DNA of 34,051 nucleotides from Acetobacteraceae bacterium (GTDB taxonomy: Bacteria; Pseudomonadota; Alphaproteobacteria; Acetobacterales; Acetobacteraceae), in assembly GCA_020848935.1 (NCBI GenBank), contig JADLHF010000253.1:1-34051 (forward strand), in the 5' to 3' direction. The position numbers and the translations under genes are program-made. The notes beneath the pieces were generated by a model that worked only from the letters and a program-made list of their open reading frames with translations, was not told the origin of the DNA and did not search any database. Positions 14,475 to 23,474 of the stretch are shown here, piece after piece (positions within the stretch are counted from its first letter, which is position 1; every line of letters starts with the position of its first letter).

Positions 14475-16052
14475 ATGGCCAACACGCTGCGGCGTCGTAC
14501 CCTGCTGAAGGCATCACTCGCGGGCGCGGGCGCCACCGTGCTCCTGGCCCGCCACGGCCGGGCGGCGGCGGAGAAGCCGCAATACGGCGGCAAGCTTCGG
14601 GTTGCCTACCAGCTGGCGCCGGGCGCGCTGGACCCGGTGGTGGGCCGCTCGGGCGGCGATGCCTATTACTGGCGCCAGTTCGTCGATCAACTGGTGGACG
14701 CCGACCCCGCGCTGAAGCCGCGGCCGGAAACCTCGCTGGCCGAATCCTGGGACGTGTCGGACCCGAAGAAGGTCATGCTCAAGCTGCGCCGCGGCGTGCT
14801 GTTCCACGACGACACGCCGTTCAACGCCGAGGCGGTGAAGTTCAACATCGAGCGCCTGCTGGACCCCGCCACCAAGGCCACGCCGCGCGCCGCCTTCAGC
14901 GCGGTCGAGACGGTCGATGCGGTGGACGAGCACCTGGTGCGCATCAACCTCAAGAAGCCCTGGGGTTCCGTGCTCAGCACCCTGGCCGATCGCGGCGGCG
15001 CGATGAACTCGCCCACGGCGGTGAAGGCGCTGGGCGCGGACTACGCCTTCAAGCCGGTCTCCACCGGCCCGTTCAAGATTGCCGAATTCGTCAGCGGCAG
15101 CCATGTCCGCTTCGTACGCAACGAGAAATACTGGGGCCGCGACGCCGCCGGCAATCCGCTGCCGTACTTGGACGAAATCGTGGTCAACACGGTGAAGGAC
15201 CCGACCGTGCAGGTCTCGGCGCTCAAGGCCGGCGAGATGGACCTGATCTACCTGCCGTACCGCGAGGTCGGCAACTTCCTCGCCGACAAGACCTACAACG
15301 TGCGCAAATTCGACGGCGGCGGCATTGCGCTGACCCTGCAGTACAACCGCGCCAAGCCGCCGATGGACAACATGAACCTGCGCCTGGCGGTGGCGTACGC
15401 GATCAACCCGGAACTGATCAACCGGGCGGTGTTCTTCAACCGCGCCATCATCGCCAAGGGCGGCATGTGGCCCACCGGTGCCTGGGCCTACGATCCCACC
15501 GTCAAGCGCCCGCACTACGACGTGGCCAAGGCGCGCGAATACCTCAAGCTCGGCGGCAAGCCGAACGGCTTCGAGATGGACGCGATCATCTGGCCCAGCG
15601 AGGTCAACACCCCGATGGCCGAGATCATCCGCGCCCAGCTCGGCGCCATCGGCATCAAGCTGAACCTCAAGGTCTATGAGGTCACCGTCGCCACCGAGAA
15701 GTTCAACTACGGCGGCGAGGCGCCGATCTTCCTCACCTCCTGGAGCCGCTATCCCGAGCCGGACTGGAACGCCTCGCTGATCTACCGCTCCAACGGCTAC
15801 TACAACGCCGGCAAGATCAAGGACGACCGGCTGGACGCGCTGATCGACGCCGGCGCCGCGGTGGCCGATATCGAGAAGCGCAAGCCGATCTACCGCCAGA
15901 TCGACGAGATCGTGCTGGGCGAGGCGCACATGGTGCCGATGCTGTACGGCGTCACCTATGCCGCCGCGCGCAAGAACCTGATCGGCATCGACGACGTGTT
16001 CGGCTGGGATGCCAAGATGTATCTCCACCGCATGTGGCTGAAGAAGACCTAG
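14475..16052 (+). CDS. ABC transporter substrate-binding protein, family 5 (peptide/nickel type)
   Basis: This 525-residue periplasmic binding protein of the DppA/OppA class has an N-terminal twin-arginine signal: RRR at 6-8, then TLLKASLAGAGATVLLA and a cleavable ARHGRAAA. Tat export of the folded protein is therefore likely. Family blocks are YGGKLRVAY at the mature start, SLAESWDVSDPKKVMLKLRRGVLFHD (split across residues about 90-115), and a late YNAGKIKDDRLDALID. The ATG at 14475 follows GGAGGAG. The ligand is not evident; this class binds peptides, opines, glutathione, nickel chelates or sugars. The two permease genes follow directly. Confidence 0.9.
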   Translation: MANTLRRRTLLKASLAGAGATVLLARHGRAAAEKPQYGGKLRVAYQLAPGALDPVVGRSGGDAYYWRQFVDQLVDADPALKPRPETSLAESWDVSDPKKVMLKLRRGVLFHDDTPFNAEAVKFNIERLLDPATKATPRAAFSAVETVDAVDEHLVRINLKKPWGSVLSTLADRGGAMNSPTAVKALGADYAFKPVSTGPFKIAEFVSGSHVRFVRNEKYWGRDAAGNPLPYLDEIVVNTVKDPTVQVSALKAGEMDLIYLPYREVGNFLADKTYNVRKFDGGGIALTLQYNRAKPPMDNMNLRLAVAYAINPELINRAVFFNRAIIAKGGMWPTGAWAYDPTVKRPHYDVAKAREYLKLGGKPNGFEMDAIIWPSEVNTPMAEIIRAQLGAIGIKLNLKVYEVTVATEKFNYGGEAPIFLTSWSRYPEPDWNASLIYRSNGYYNAGKIKDDRLDALIDAGAAVADIEKRKPIYRQIDEIVLGEAHMVPMLYGVTYAAARKNLIGIDDVFGWDAKMYLHRMWLKKT

Positions 16053-16064
16053 CCGCCGTCGCAC

Positions 16065-17018
16065 GTGCAGGCCTATATCCTGCGCCGCACGGCGCAACTG
16101 CTGCCGTCGCTGCTGCTGATCAGCTTCATGGTCTTCGCCCTGATGCAGGCGATCCCCGGCGACCCCGCGCGCATGATGGTCGGCGCCGGGGAGTCGCTGG
16201 ACGAGGCGCAGCTGGAGCTGGTGCGAAAGGAATACAACCTCGACCGCCCGATCCCGGTGCAGTTCGTGCTGTGGCTCGGCCGCGCCGCCACCGGCGACCT
16301 CGGCCGATCGACGGTGACCCAGCGCCGGGTGGGCGAGGAGCTGGCGATGCGTGCCGTCGTCACCTTCCAGCTCGGCCTGTTCGCCTGGCTGATCGGCGCT
16401 GCCATCGCCCTGCCGGCCGGGGTGATATCGGCGGTGTATCGTGGCCGCGCGCCGGACGTTGCGGCCACCATGGTCGCGGTCGGCGCGGTTGCCCTGCCGG
16501 GGTTCTGGCTGGGGATCATGATGATCCTGCTGTTCGGCGTGGTGCTCGGCTGGCTGCCGACGCGCGGCTTCGTGTCGGTGTTCCAGGACCCATACGAAGG
16601 GCTGCGTCATATGGTGCTGCCGGCCATCGCGCTGGGCATCACGTCGTCGGCGGTGGTGATGCGCCAGATGCGCTCGGCGCTGCTGGAGGTGCTGACCCAG
16701 GACTACATCCGCACCGCGCGGGCCAAGGGGCTGGCGCAATGGTCCACCGTGATCGGCCACGCGCTGCGCAACGCCATGCTGCCGGTGGTCACCGTGATGG
16801 GGCTGGAGATCGGCCGCATCTTCGCCGGCGCGGTGGTGATCGAAACGCTGTTCGGCGTGCCCGGCATGGGCCAGTACATGGTGGAGGCGGTGTTCAAGCG
16901 CGACTTCCCAGTGGTCCAGGGCTGCGTGCTGGTGATGGCCACCGCGGTGCTGCTGGTGAACTTCCTCACCGACCTGTTCTACGCCGTGCTCGACCCGCGC
17001 ATCCGCTATGATTCCTAG
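16065..17018 (+). CDS. ABC transporter permease (DppB-like)
   Basis: This 317-residue membrane protein has about six TM helices and the BPD_transp_1 coupling region with the sequence DYIRTARAKGLAQ near residue 210, the ATPase-contacting EAA-like loop. The N-terminal FxLRRTAQLLPSLLLISFMVFALMQ type of start is characteristic of DppB-class permeases, with the GDPARMMVG segment following. GTG at 16065, 12 nt after the binding-protein stop, is the start because no ATG fits. The end overlaps the next permease by 11 nt. Confidence 0.92.
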   Translation: MQAYILRRTAQLLPSLLLISFMVFALMQAIPGDPARMMVGAGESLDEAQLELVRKEYNLDRPIPVQFVLWLGRAATGDLGRSTVTQRRVGEELAMRAVVTFQLGLFAWLIGAAIALPAGVISAVYRGRAPDVAATMVAVGAVALPGFWLGIMMILLFGVVLGWLPTRGFVSVFQDPYEGLRHMVLPAIALGITSSAVVMRQMRSALLEVLTQDYIRTARAKGLAQWSTVIGHALRNAMLPVVTVMGLEIGRIFAGAVVIETLFGVPGMGQYMVEAVFKRDFPVVQGCVLVMATAVLLVNFLTDLFYAVLDPRIRYDS

Positions 17019-17859
17019 GGCCGATACCGTCGCCGGCCGTCTGCTCCGCACGCCGCGTGCGGTGTTCGGCATGGCCGTGATCCTGCTGGTGCTGCTGGGC
17101 GCGGTGTTCGCCGATGCGGTGATGCCCCATCTCAGCGAGGACATGGATTTCGACAACCTGCTGTCCGGCCCTACCTGGCTGCACCTTCTCGGCACCGACC
17201 AGCTGGGGCGGGACACGTTGTCCCGCCTGATCCTGGGCAGCCAGGTGGCGTTGCAGGTCAGCGTCGGCGCGGTCGGCCTCGGGGTTGTCATCGGCGTGCC
17301 GCTGGGCCTGGTCTCGGTCACCATCGGCGGATGGGTGGACGACGCCATCATGCGCGTGATGGACGCGATCGTGGTGTTTCCCTCGCTGCTGGTGGCGGTC
17401 GCGCTGGCCGCCGCCATCGGCAACTCGCTCGGCACGGTGATCGTCGCCATCGGCATCGCCAACGTGCCCTGGCTGGCCCGCATCACCCGCAGCCAGGCGC
17501 TGGGGGTGCGCTCGCTGGATTTCGTGGCCGCCGCCGAAGCCGCCGGCTCGTCGCGCATCAAGATCATGCTGCGCCACATCCTGCCCAACGCGATCGCCCC
17601 AGTAATCGTCCAGGCCACGCTCGGCATGGGCTACGCCGTGCTGGCCGAGGCCGCGCTGGGCTTCATCGGCGTCGGCGTGACGCCGCCCACGCCCACCTGG
17701 GGCAACATGCTGCAAGCCGCCTTCCCGTTCCTGGAATTGCAGCCGGCCCTGTCCATCGCGCCGGGGGTGGCGATCTTCCTGCTGGTGCTCGCCTTCAACC
17801 TGCTGGGCGACGCCCTGCGCGACATCCTCGACCCGCGGCTGCGCGGCGTGGTGCGGTAG
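17008..17859 (+). CDS. ABC transporter permease (DppC-like)
   Basis: This 283-residue DppC-class permease has an N-terminal TM helix (about 22-42), a GTDQLGRDTLSRL motif (about residues 64-76) that is diagnostic of this class, and four to five further TM helices. The EAA-like loop near residue 170 (SLDFVAAAEAAGSSR) contacts the ATPases. The ATG at 17008 lies inside the preceding gene. Two ATPase genes (DppD/DppF type) usually follow, but here the string ends at repeat copy 2 and a convergent gene, so the importer must borrow ATPases from elsewhere. Confidence 0.92.
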   Translation: MIPRADTVAGRLLRTPRAVFGMAVILLVLLGAVFADAVMPHLSEDMDFDNLLSGPTWLHLLGTDQLGRDTLSRLILGSQVALQVSVGAVGLGVVIGVPLGLVSVTIGGWVDDAIMRVMDAIVVFPSLLVAVALAAAIGNSLGTVIVAIGIANVPWLARITRSQALGVRSLDFVAAAEAAGSSRIKIMLRHILPNAIAPVIVQATLGMGYAVLAEAALGFIGVGVTPPTPTWGNMLQAAFPFLELQPALSIAPGVAIFLLVLAFNLLGDALRDILDPRLRGVVR

Positions 17860-17890
17860 GGCACGGGCAGGAGCGCCTCAGCTGCGGGAT

Positions 17891-18027
17891 GAAGAAGGAG
17901 TTCTTTTTTGAAAAAAAGAACCAAAAAACTTTCAATCATTGGAGTGTGGGGACAAGATGGCTCCGAAAACCCCAATGAGTGAAGTCTTTTTGCTTCTTTT
18001 TCTTCAGAAAAAGAAGTCCTTTCTTCT
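17891..18027 (+). repeat. AT-hairpin palindromic element, copy 2
   Basis: The left hairpin is at 17900-17921 and the right at 17993-18016 (10-bp stem, TTCA loop). CATTGG (17937-17942) pairs with CCAATG (17972-17977) inside, and the outer flanks GAAGAAGGA and TCCTTTCTTC also pair. The whole unit can fold as one long imperfect palindrome. It lies between the convergent permease and aldolase genes, and the aldolase stop is 7 nt from its right edge. Confidence 0.92.
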
Positions 18028-18033
18028 CTTTTT

Positions 18034-18978
18034 TCACACTGCCATCGTACGCTTCTGATAGGCGCGGCCGATCACCGCCGAATCCTCCCGCCCACCAGCC
18101 AACACCCGTACCCCGTCATCGATGCGCTGCTTGACGTTCTCCGGCCAGCACGATTCCAGGAACGCCAGCCCGTTGCGCGTGCAGGCGCGCAGAATGCGGT
18201 CGCGGGCGGATTGCAGTTCCGGCGGATAGGGGTTGTTGCGCATGGTCAGGTAGCCCAGCGAAAAGCCGAGGTCACCCGGCCCGATCTCGGCATAGGCCAG
18301 GCCTGGCACCGCCAGGATCTCCTCGCAGCGCGCGACACCCTCGGGGCTTTCCAGCTTCACGCCCAGCATCAACTCGCCCTTCGGGTTCAGTGGCCAGGGA
18401 TCGCAGCGCTGCTTGTACTCGCCCTGCTCCAGTCCCCAGACATGCCCCGCCTCCGGCTCCGAGCCCTGGCCGCGCGTGCCGATGCCGAGAAAACCGGTTC
18501 GCGGCACCACCTTCGCCTTTCCCGCCATACGCTCCAGTGGCGACGGCATCGCCGGGTCCACGCCCTGCGCCCCGATCGGATAACGGCAGGCTTCCACGAA
18601 CGCGCGCACCGCTTCCGGCGTCTCGGCCTGGCACAGGATGATGCCGTGGGCCCCGCGCCCCAGGATCTGGCGAAACTGCCAGGCGTTGTGCAGCACGTTG
18701 GCCTCGGACGTGCCGTTCACCGGCGCCTCCACCACCACCGTCGGCGTGCGATGCCCGCTGCGCGTCGGCCCGCCATCCACCAGCCCGCGCATGTATTGCA
18801 TCAGCCCCCCCATGTCGAAGGCGCCATGCTCCATGCCGATATTGATGTAGTCGGCCCAGGTCCCGGCATCGATCCTGCCCTGCTCATAGGTCAGCACGTG
18901 CCCGGTGTGGTGGCCGGTGTAGTAGACGCCGATATCCTGTTGCAGCAGCTCGATGCAGCGGTTGATGCGCGCAGCCAT
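18034..18978 (-). CDS. HpcH/HpaI-family aldolase/citrate-lyase-type enzyme
   Basis: This 314-residue protein is a class II (metal-dependent) 2-keto-3-deoxy acid aldolase-like TIM barrel. Signatures are the GIILCQAETPEAVRAFVEACRYP-type region, the metal-ligand Glu in GVKLESPEGVARCEEI, and the Asp in IGPGDLGFSLG. The insertion with PRTGFLGIGTRGQGSEP differs from compact HpaI proteins. It should cleave or form a hydroxy-oxo acid to pyruvate plus an aldehyde; the substrate is unknown. The ATG at 18978 has AAGGGGA upstream. A 14-bp palindrome lies 46 nt before it. It may work with the nearby aldehyde dehydrogenase and ThDP enzyme. Confidence 0.85.
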   Translation of the reverse strand: MAARINRCIELLQQDIGVYYTGHHTGHVLTYEQGRIDAGTWADYINIGMEHGAFDMGGLMQYMRGLVDGGPTRSGHRTPTVVVEAPVNGTSEANVLHNAWQFRQILGRGAHGIILCQAETPEAVRAFVEACRYPIGAQGVDPAMPSPLERMAGKAKVVPRTGFLGIGTRGQGSEPEAGHVWGLEQGEYKQRCDPWPLNPKGELMLGVKLESPEGVARCEEILAVPGLAYAEIGPGDLGFSLGYLTMRNNPYPPELQSARDRILRACTRNGLAFLESCWPENVKQRIDDGVRVLAGGREDSAVIGRAYQKRTMAV

Positions 18979-19024
18979 GGCCGGTCCCCTTCGTTTCGTG
19001 GCCGCAGGCTAGCATGCGGCCTGG

Positions 19025-19038
19025 GCGGTTCGAACCGC
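19025..19038. promoter_or_regulatory. Perfect 14-bp palindrome upstream of the aldolase
   Basis: GCGGTTCGAACCGC is perfectly palindromic and lies between the aldolase start (18978) and repeat copy 3. Its position fits an operator for the aldolase gene. No regulator is encoded nearby. Confidence 0.35.
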
Positions 19039-19052
19039 TGGTTGGACGGATG

Positions 19053-19186
19053 GAGAAGAATGTTCTTTTTTGAAAAAAAGAACCAAAAAACTTCTATTCA
19101 TTGGTGCGGTGGCAGTAAGTCGCCGCAAGTGGGAAATTCAATGAAGTCTTTTTGCTTCTTTTTCTTCAGAAAAAGAAGACCTTCTC
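19053..19186 (+). repeat. AT-hairpin palindromic element, copy 3
   Basis: The left hairpin is at 19062-19083 and the right at 19155-19178. TTCATTG (19097-19103) pairs with CAATGAA (19139-19145), enclosing a further GC-rich inverted repeat. It lies between two minus-strand genes, downstream of recX and upstream of the aldolase. Confidence 0.92.
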
Positions 19187-19225
19187 TACCTGCCCTTGAT
19201 CCAACTGTACCATCCGCAGCCATCC

Positions 19226-19816
19226 TCACCCCTCCCGCGCCGCCCGCAACAGCGCCTCGGCCGCGTCGAACGCCATCCCCATCGCCCGCTCCGCCACATC
19301 CCGCGAGAACCCCGCCCGCGCGAACGCCGCCAGCTCCTTCAGCCGCCGCGCCGGCTCATCCGCCACATTGCGAAACGGCCCCAGCCGCCGCCGCCGCGCC
19401 AGCGCCACCGCTGCCGCCAGTTCGGCCTCGGGGTCATCCGGCAGCACCGCCCGCGCCGCCTCCGCATCGATCCCGCGCGCCGCCAGATGCGCCGCCACCG
19501 CCCGGCGCGACCGCCCGGCCCGCGCCAGGCTGCGCGCCCGGCTGGCGGCAAAGGCGGCATCGTCCACCACCCCCAGCGCCACCATCTTGTCCGCCACCAC
19601 CCGCGCCGCCGCCCGTGCCGCTACCGCCGCCTCGCCCGCCGTCTCATCCCCCTCGGCCGCCCGCAGCCAGCGCGCGATGCGCCGGTCCAGCACCGCGAGC
19701 AGCCCGGCCCGCGTGGTGGCATAGCGGGCGAGATGCGCCAGCGCCGCCTCGCGCAGCGTGGCTTCGGTGGGCGGCGGGCCAGCAGGGGCGGGGGCGCGGG
19801 GCATCGCCGCCACCAT
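19226..19816 (-). CDS. recX: RecX-family regulatory protein
   Basis: This 196-residue, Ala/Arg-rich helical protein has the RecX three-helix repeat pattern. The first repeat is LREAALAHLARYATTRAGLLAVLDRR; the second region has LGVVDDAAFAASRARSLARAGRSRRAVAAHLAARGI; the third has AAVALARRRRLGPFRN and the FARAGFSRDVAERAM closing. RecX binds RecA filaments and limits their activity in recombination and SOS induction. The ATG at 19816 is used; ATG at 19804 (fifth codon) is equally possible. recA is not in the window. It is divergent from argD. Confidence 0.85.
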   Translation of the reverse strand: MVAAMPRAPAPAGPPPTEATLREAALAHLARYATTRAGLLAVLDRRIARWLRAAEGDETAGEAAVAARAAARVVADKMVALGVVDDAAFAASRARSLARAGRSRRAVAAHLAARGIDAEAARAVLPDDPEAELAAAVALARRRRLGPFRNVADEPARRLKELAAFARAGFSRDVAERAMGMAFDAAEALLRAAREG

Positions 19817-19992
19817 GCCACGCGGCGCCCAGCGAGAGAATTCCGCCGCGCAACGCCGCCATGCGCGGCCATTCGCCCATTTGACTCGGCCCCTTCGCGC
19901 AGATCATTGTTTCCGCTTCCCCGGAACCGGCCGCACAGGGGTGCGCCCGGCCGCAAGCCCGGTGGAACAGACGTCCCCGGCCAGAGGGACCA

Positions 19993-20013
19993 ATGAGGGT
20001 TACCCGGATATGA
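19993..20013 (+). promoter_or_regulatory. Six-codon upstream reading frame overlapping the argD start
   Basis: ATG at 19993 has AGAGGGA just upstream. It encodes M-R-V-T-R-I, and its TGA overlaps the argD ATG (20010). Two of six codons are Arg (AGG, CGG), and its ribosome-binding site looks better than argD's own. It could couple argD translation to arginine supply, but the frame is very short and may be chance. Confidence 0.25.
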
Positions 20014-21203
20014 TTTCCGCCCTGCTGCCGAACTACAACCGCGCCGACCTCGCTTTCGAGCGGGGCGAGGGCGCCTGGCTGTGGACGACCGACGGGCGAC
20101 GATTCCTCGATTTCGGCTCGGGCATTGCCACCGCCTCTCTGGGGCACGGCAACAAGCACCTGGCCGACGCCATCGCGGCGCAGGCGCACAAGGTGATGCA
20201 CGTCTCCAATCTGTACCGCATCCCGCAGGCCGAGCAGCTTGCCGCCCGCCTGGTCGCCGCCACCTTTGCCGACACCGTCTTCTTCTGCAATTCGGGCGCC
20301 GAGGCGAACGAGGGCATGATCAAGATGGTCCGCAAGGCCATGGCCTCCACCGGTAAGCCGGAACGCTACGGCATCATCTGCTTCGAAGGCGCGTTCCACG
20401 GCCGCACCCTGGCCACCCTGGCCGCCACCGGCAACGACCACTACCTGGAAGGCTTCGGCCCCCGGGTGGAGGGTTTCAAACACGTGCCGCTCAACAACAT
20501 GAACGCGGTGCGCGACGCCATCGACGGCACCACCGCGGCCGTGATGCTGGAACCGATCCAGGGCGAGGGCGGCATGCGCTCGGCCGACATCCAGTTCCTG
20601 CGCGACCTGCGCGCCATGTGTGACGAGTTCGGTTTGTTCCTGGCGCTGGACGAGATCCAGTCCGGCATGGGTCGCACCGGCAAGCTGTTCGCCCATGAAT
20701 GGGCGGGCATCGAGCCGGATGTGATCTCGGCGGCCAAGGGCATCGGCGGCGGCTTCCCGCTTGGCGCAGTGCTGGCCAAGGAAGCGGTGGGCCGCCACCT
20801 CGTCCCCGGCACCCACGGCACCACCTTCGGCGGCAACCCGCTGGCCTGCACGGCGGGGAACGCGGTACTGGATGTCATGCTCGCTCCCGGTTTCCTCGAC
20901 GAGGTGGTGCGCAAGGGCGAGGTGATGAAGGCCGGCGTGAACAAGCTGTGCGCCGAGTTCCCTGCCATCTTCGCCGAATCGCGCGGCCGCGGCCTGATGC
21001 AGGGCATCAAGTGCGTCATCCCCGCCGGCCAGGTCCAGGGTGCCTTCACCGCCGAGGGCCTGATGACCGTCACCGCCGGCGAGAATGTCGTGCGCCTGGT
21101 GCCGCCGCTGGTGGCCACCGACGCCGATATCGCCGAGGCACTGACCATGATGCGCCGTGCCGCCTCCGGCCTGGCCGCAGCACCCAAGGCCGCGGCACAG
21201 TGA
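20010..21203 (+). CDS. argD: Acetylornithine aminotransferase
   Basis: This 397-residue class III PLP aminotransferase converts N-acetylglutamate semialdehyde to N-acetylornithine in arginine synthesis, and may also act on succinyldiaminopimelate. Features are [13 protein letters not shown], the phosphate-binding [48 protein letters not shown], and the PLP lysine K243 in [25 protein letters not shown] near the C-terminal part is also standard. The ATG at 20010 gives the normal start. argF follows after about 90 nt on the same strand, a common alphaproteobacterial arg pair. Confidence 0.93.
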   Translation: MISALLPNYNRADLAFERGEGAWLWTTDGRRFLDFGSGIATASLGHGNKHLADAIAAQAHKVMHVSNLYRIPQAEQLAARLVAATFADTVFFCNSGAEANEGMIKMVRKAMASTGKPERYGIICFEGAFHGRTLATLAATGNDHYLEGFGPRVEGFKHVPLNNMNAVRDAIDGTTAAVMLEPIQGEGGMRSADIQFLRDLRAMCDEFGLFLALDEIQSGMGRTGKLFAHEWAGIEPDVISAAKGIGGGFPLGAVLAKEAVGRHLVPGTHGTTFGGNPLACTAGNAVLDVMLAPGFLDEVVRKGEVMKAGVNKLCAEFPAIFAESRGRGLMQGIKCVIPAGQVQGAFTAEGLMTVTAGENVVRLVPPLVATDADIAEALTMMRRAASGLAAAPKAAAQ

Positions 21204-21294
21204 CCGGCACCGCAAGGCCCGGCATCGCAAGGCCTGTGCGGTGAGCGGAGCCGCATTGCGCCGAACCCGAATTTCCCGGGGGGCGCAGGCGGAA

Positions 21295-22236
21295 ATGACG
21301 AAAGGCGGGGCGCCGCAAACGCCCCGCCACTTCATCGACATCCGCGACCATGACGGCGCCACCCTGCGCCACATGCTGGAGACTGCCGCCGGCTACAAGC
21401 ACGCCCTGAAATCCGGTGCCGCCGCCGCCAGGCCGCTCGCCGGAAAAGTCCTGGCGCTGATCTTCGAAAAACCCTCCACCCGCACCCGCGTCAGCTTCGA
21501 GGTCGGCATGCGCCAGCTCGGCGGCGACGTGATCAACCTCACCTCGGCGGACATGCAGCTCGGCCGGGGCGAGACCATCGCCGACACCGCCAAGGTCCTC
21601 AGCCGCTACGTCGATGCCATCATGATGCGCACCCACGCCCATGAACGGCTGCTGGAAATGGCCCAGCACGCCACCGTCCCGGTGATCAACGGCCTGACCA
21701 ATGCCAGCCACTCGGTCCAGCTGATGGCCGACGTCATGACGTTCGAGGAGCATCGCGGCCCGATCGCCGGCCAAGTCGTCGCCTGGTGCGGCGACGGCAA
21801 CAACGTCGCCCAGACCTGGATCGAAAGCGCGGCCCGCTTCGGCTTCACCCTGCGCCTGGCCACCCCCCCCGAGCTGCGCCCGCCCGCCGAAGTGCTGGAA
21901 TGGGCCCGCGTCCAGGGTGCGAAGATCGAACTGGTCGACGACCCCGCAGCCGCCGTCGCCGGCGCCCGCTGCGTGGTCACCGACACCTGGGTCAGCATGG
22001 GCGACGACCCCAACTCCAGCCGCCACAACCTGCTCGCCCCCTACCGCGTCACCCCCAAGCTGATGGCCCGCGCTGCGCCGGATGCCATCTTCATGCATTG
22101 CCTGCCCGCCCATCGCGGCGAGGAAGTCGATGCCGAGGTGATCGACGGCCCGCAAAGCGTGGTGTTCGACGAGGCCGAGAACCGGCTGCACGCGCAGAAA
22201 GGCGTGCTGGCCTGGGCAATGGGCGTCTCCGGCTGA
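21295..22236 (+). CDS. argF: Ornithine carbamoyltransferase
   Basis: This 313-residue enzyme makes citrulline from ornithine and carbamoyl phosphate. The carbamoyl-phosphate loop STRTR is at 61-65 within [21 protein letters not shown], the [16 protein letters not shown] domain boundary, DTWVSMGDD and the ornithine-binding HCLP at 268-271 ([12 protein letters not shown]) are all present. ATG at 21295 with GGCGGAA upstream is preferred. A GTG at 21241 would add 18 unconserved residues. It is co-directional with argD and ends just before repeat copy 4. Confidence 0.94.
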   Translation: MTKGGAPQTPRHFIDIRDHDGATLRHMLETAAGYKHALKSGAAAARPLAGKVLALIFEKPSTRTRVSFEVGMRQLGGDVINLTSADMQLGRGETIADTAKVLSRYVDAIMMRTHAHERLLEMAQHATVPVINGLTNASHSVQLMADVMTFEEHRGPIAGQVVAWCGDGNNVAQTWIESAARFGFTLRLATPPELRPPAEVLEWARVQGAKIELVDDPAAAVAGARCVVTDTWVSMGDDPNSSRHNLLAPYRVTPKLMARAAPDAIFMHCLPAHRGEEVDAEVIDGPQSVVFDEAENRLHAQKGVLAWAMGVSG

Positions 22237-22273
22237 CGCCTGCCGGCGAGCGACGATCCCCGATCCAGAGAAC

Positions 22274-22403
22274 GAAAGGCCTTCTTTTTCTGAAGAAAAA
22301 GAAGCAAAAAGACATCATTCATTATCCATCGCTTGGCACGCCGCGTGCCCACACTCCAGTGATGGAAGTTTTTTGGTTCTTTTTTCAAAAAAGAACATCC
22401 TTC
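22274..22403 (-). repeat. AT-hairpin palindromic element, copy 4 (inverted)
   Basis: In this orientation the TGAA-loop hairpin comes first (22281-22304) and the GTTC hairpin second (22376-22396). The centre has GGCACG (22335-22340) pairing with CGTGCC (22344-22349) across CCG. It separates the convergent argF and oxidoreductase genes and ends about 1 nt from the latter's stop. Confidence 0.92.
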
Positions 22404-22404
22404 C

Positions 22405-23388
22405 TTATTGCCCTGACTCGCCACCGGCCCGCAGGATCCCCTCAACCACCCGCTGCACCTCGAACGCCTCCTGCACCGTGGCCAGGTGATGCGCCTCGCC
22501 CCGCGCCATTTTCGCCACCCCTTCCAGTTGCCGGCGCAGCACCAGCGGCCGCATGCGGTCGTTCGGCATCGCCGCGGGATCGGGCACCCAGGCGCCGTCC
22601 ACCAGTTGCTCGGCCACCGACCAGTCGCGCAGCCGCACCGCCCCCTTGTCCCCCCACAATGTCCAGGTGTTGTGGTCGTCCTTCAGCGTGGTGCCCACCC
22701 CGCCCACCAGGCTCACCGGCAATCCGCCCGCGCTGAGCCGCGCGGCAATCGCCCGCTCGCTGGCCCCCGCGGTGTGGAAACTGGCATGCGCCTGCTCCAG
22801 CACCATCGCCCCGCACAGCCGGCGGGTCAGGAACAGGAAGTGCGACACCACCTCGCGGGTGAACCCGCCCTGCGCCGGCCGGTCCAGCCAGCCCGCCGCA
22901 TCGCGCTGCCAGCCGCGCGGCCAGGCGGCGAAACTGGTCTCGATCTCCAGGCGCAGCCGTGTCCCGACCGCGCCACCGTCGAGCCATCCCCGCAAGGTCG
23001 CCACCGCCAGCGAGGAGGCCATCGGAAAATTCACCGCCGCCCGCCCGTCCCCCAGTTCCGCCACGAACGCCTGCCCCGCCGCCACATCGACGGCCAGGGG
23101 CTTCTCGCAGAACACCGCGCGGCCCGCCGCCAGCGCCGCGCGGGCATGCTCCAGATGGCTGGCCGGCGGCGAGGCGACATAGACGCACTCCGCCCCGTCG
23201 ATCAGCGCCGCCGCCGACCCCACGTGCGGCGCCAACCCGCCGATCCGCGCCAGCGCCCCGCCCGACGGATCCCAGATGCCGCTCACCTCCACCACATCCG
23301 GCGCCTGGTCCACCGCTGCGCGCAGCATGCGCTCGCCCATGATCCCCGCCCCGATGATGCCCAGCCTGATCCGCGCCGCCTGTGCCAT
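22405..23388 (-). CDS. Gfo/Idh/MocA-family oxidoreductase
   Basis: This 327-residue protein has an N-terminal Rossmann domain (IRLGIIGAGIMGERML, residues about 6-21), the VASPPASHLEHARAALAAGRAVFCEKPLA block that carries the family's EKP motif, and a C-terminal alpha/beta domain. It likely uses NAD(P) to oxidise or reduce a sugar, inositol or related compound; the substrate is not evident. ATG at 23388 follows GGGAGCGG; the frame extending to 23484 would overlap the rph start. It is divergent from rph with an 86-nt gap. Confidence 0.88.
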   Translation of the reverse strand: MAQAARIRLGIIGAGIMGERMLRAAVDQAPDVVEVSGIWDPSGGALARIGGLAPHVGSAAALIDGAECVYVASPPASHLEHARAALAAGRAVFCEKPLAVDVAAGQAFVAELGDGRAAVNFPMASSLAVATLRGWLDGGAVGTRLRLEIETSFAAWPRGWQRDAAGWLDRPAQGGFTREVVSHFLFLTRRLCGAMVLEQAHASFHTAGASERAIAARLSAGGLPVSLVGGVGTTLKDDHNTWTLWGDKGAVRLRDWSVAEQLVDGAWVPDPAAMPNDRMRPLVLRRQLEGVAKMARGEAHHLATVQEAFEVQRVVEGILRAGGESGQ

Positions 23389-23474
23389 AATCCGCTCCCT
23401 GCTCAAGCCCCACTCTTGCGCGGGCCGCCGCGCGCCGCCATAGCCAGCGCCGACACCATGAACGGAATTGCCCC

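Noticed and set aside
14514-17627. A 1037-codon open frame on the minus strand opposite the ABC importer genes
   Set aside because: Its protein is His/Arg/Asp/Gln-rich without domains and mirrors three well-supported plus-strand genes; high GC leaves antisense frames open.
19881-19908. A promoter for argD with TTGACT at 19881
   Set aside because: No acceptable -10 hexamer lies 16-18 nt downstream.
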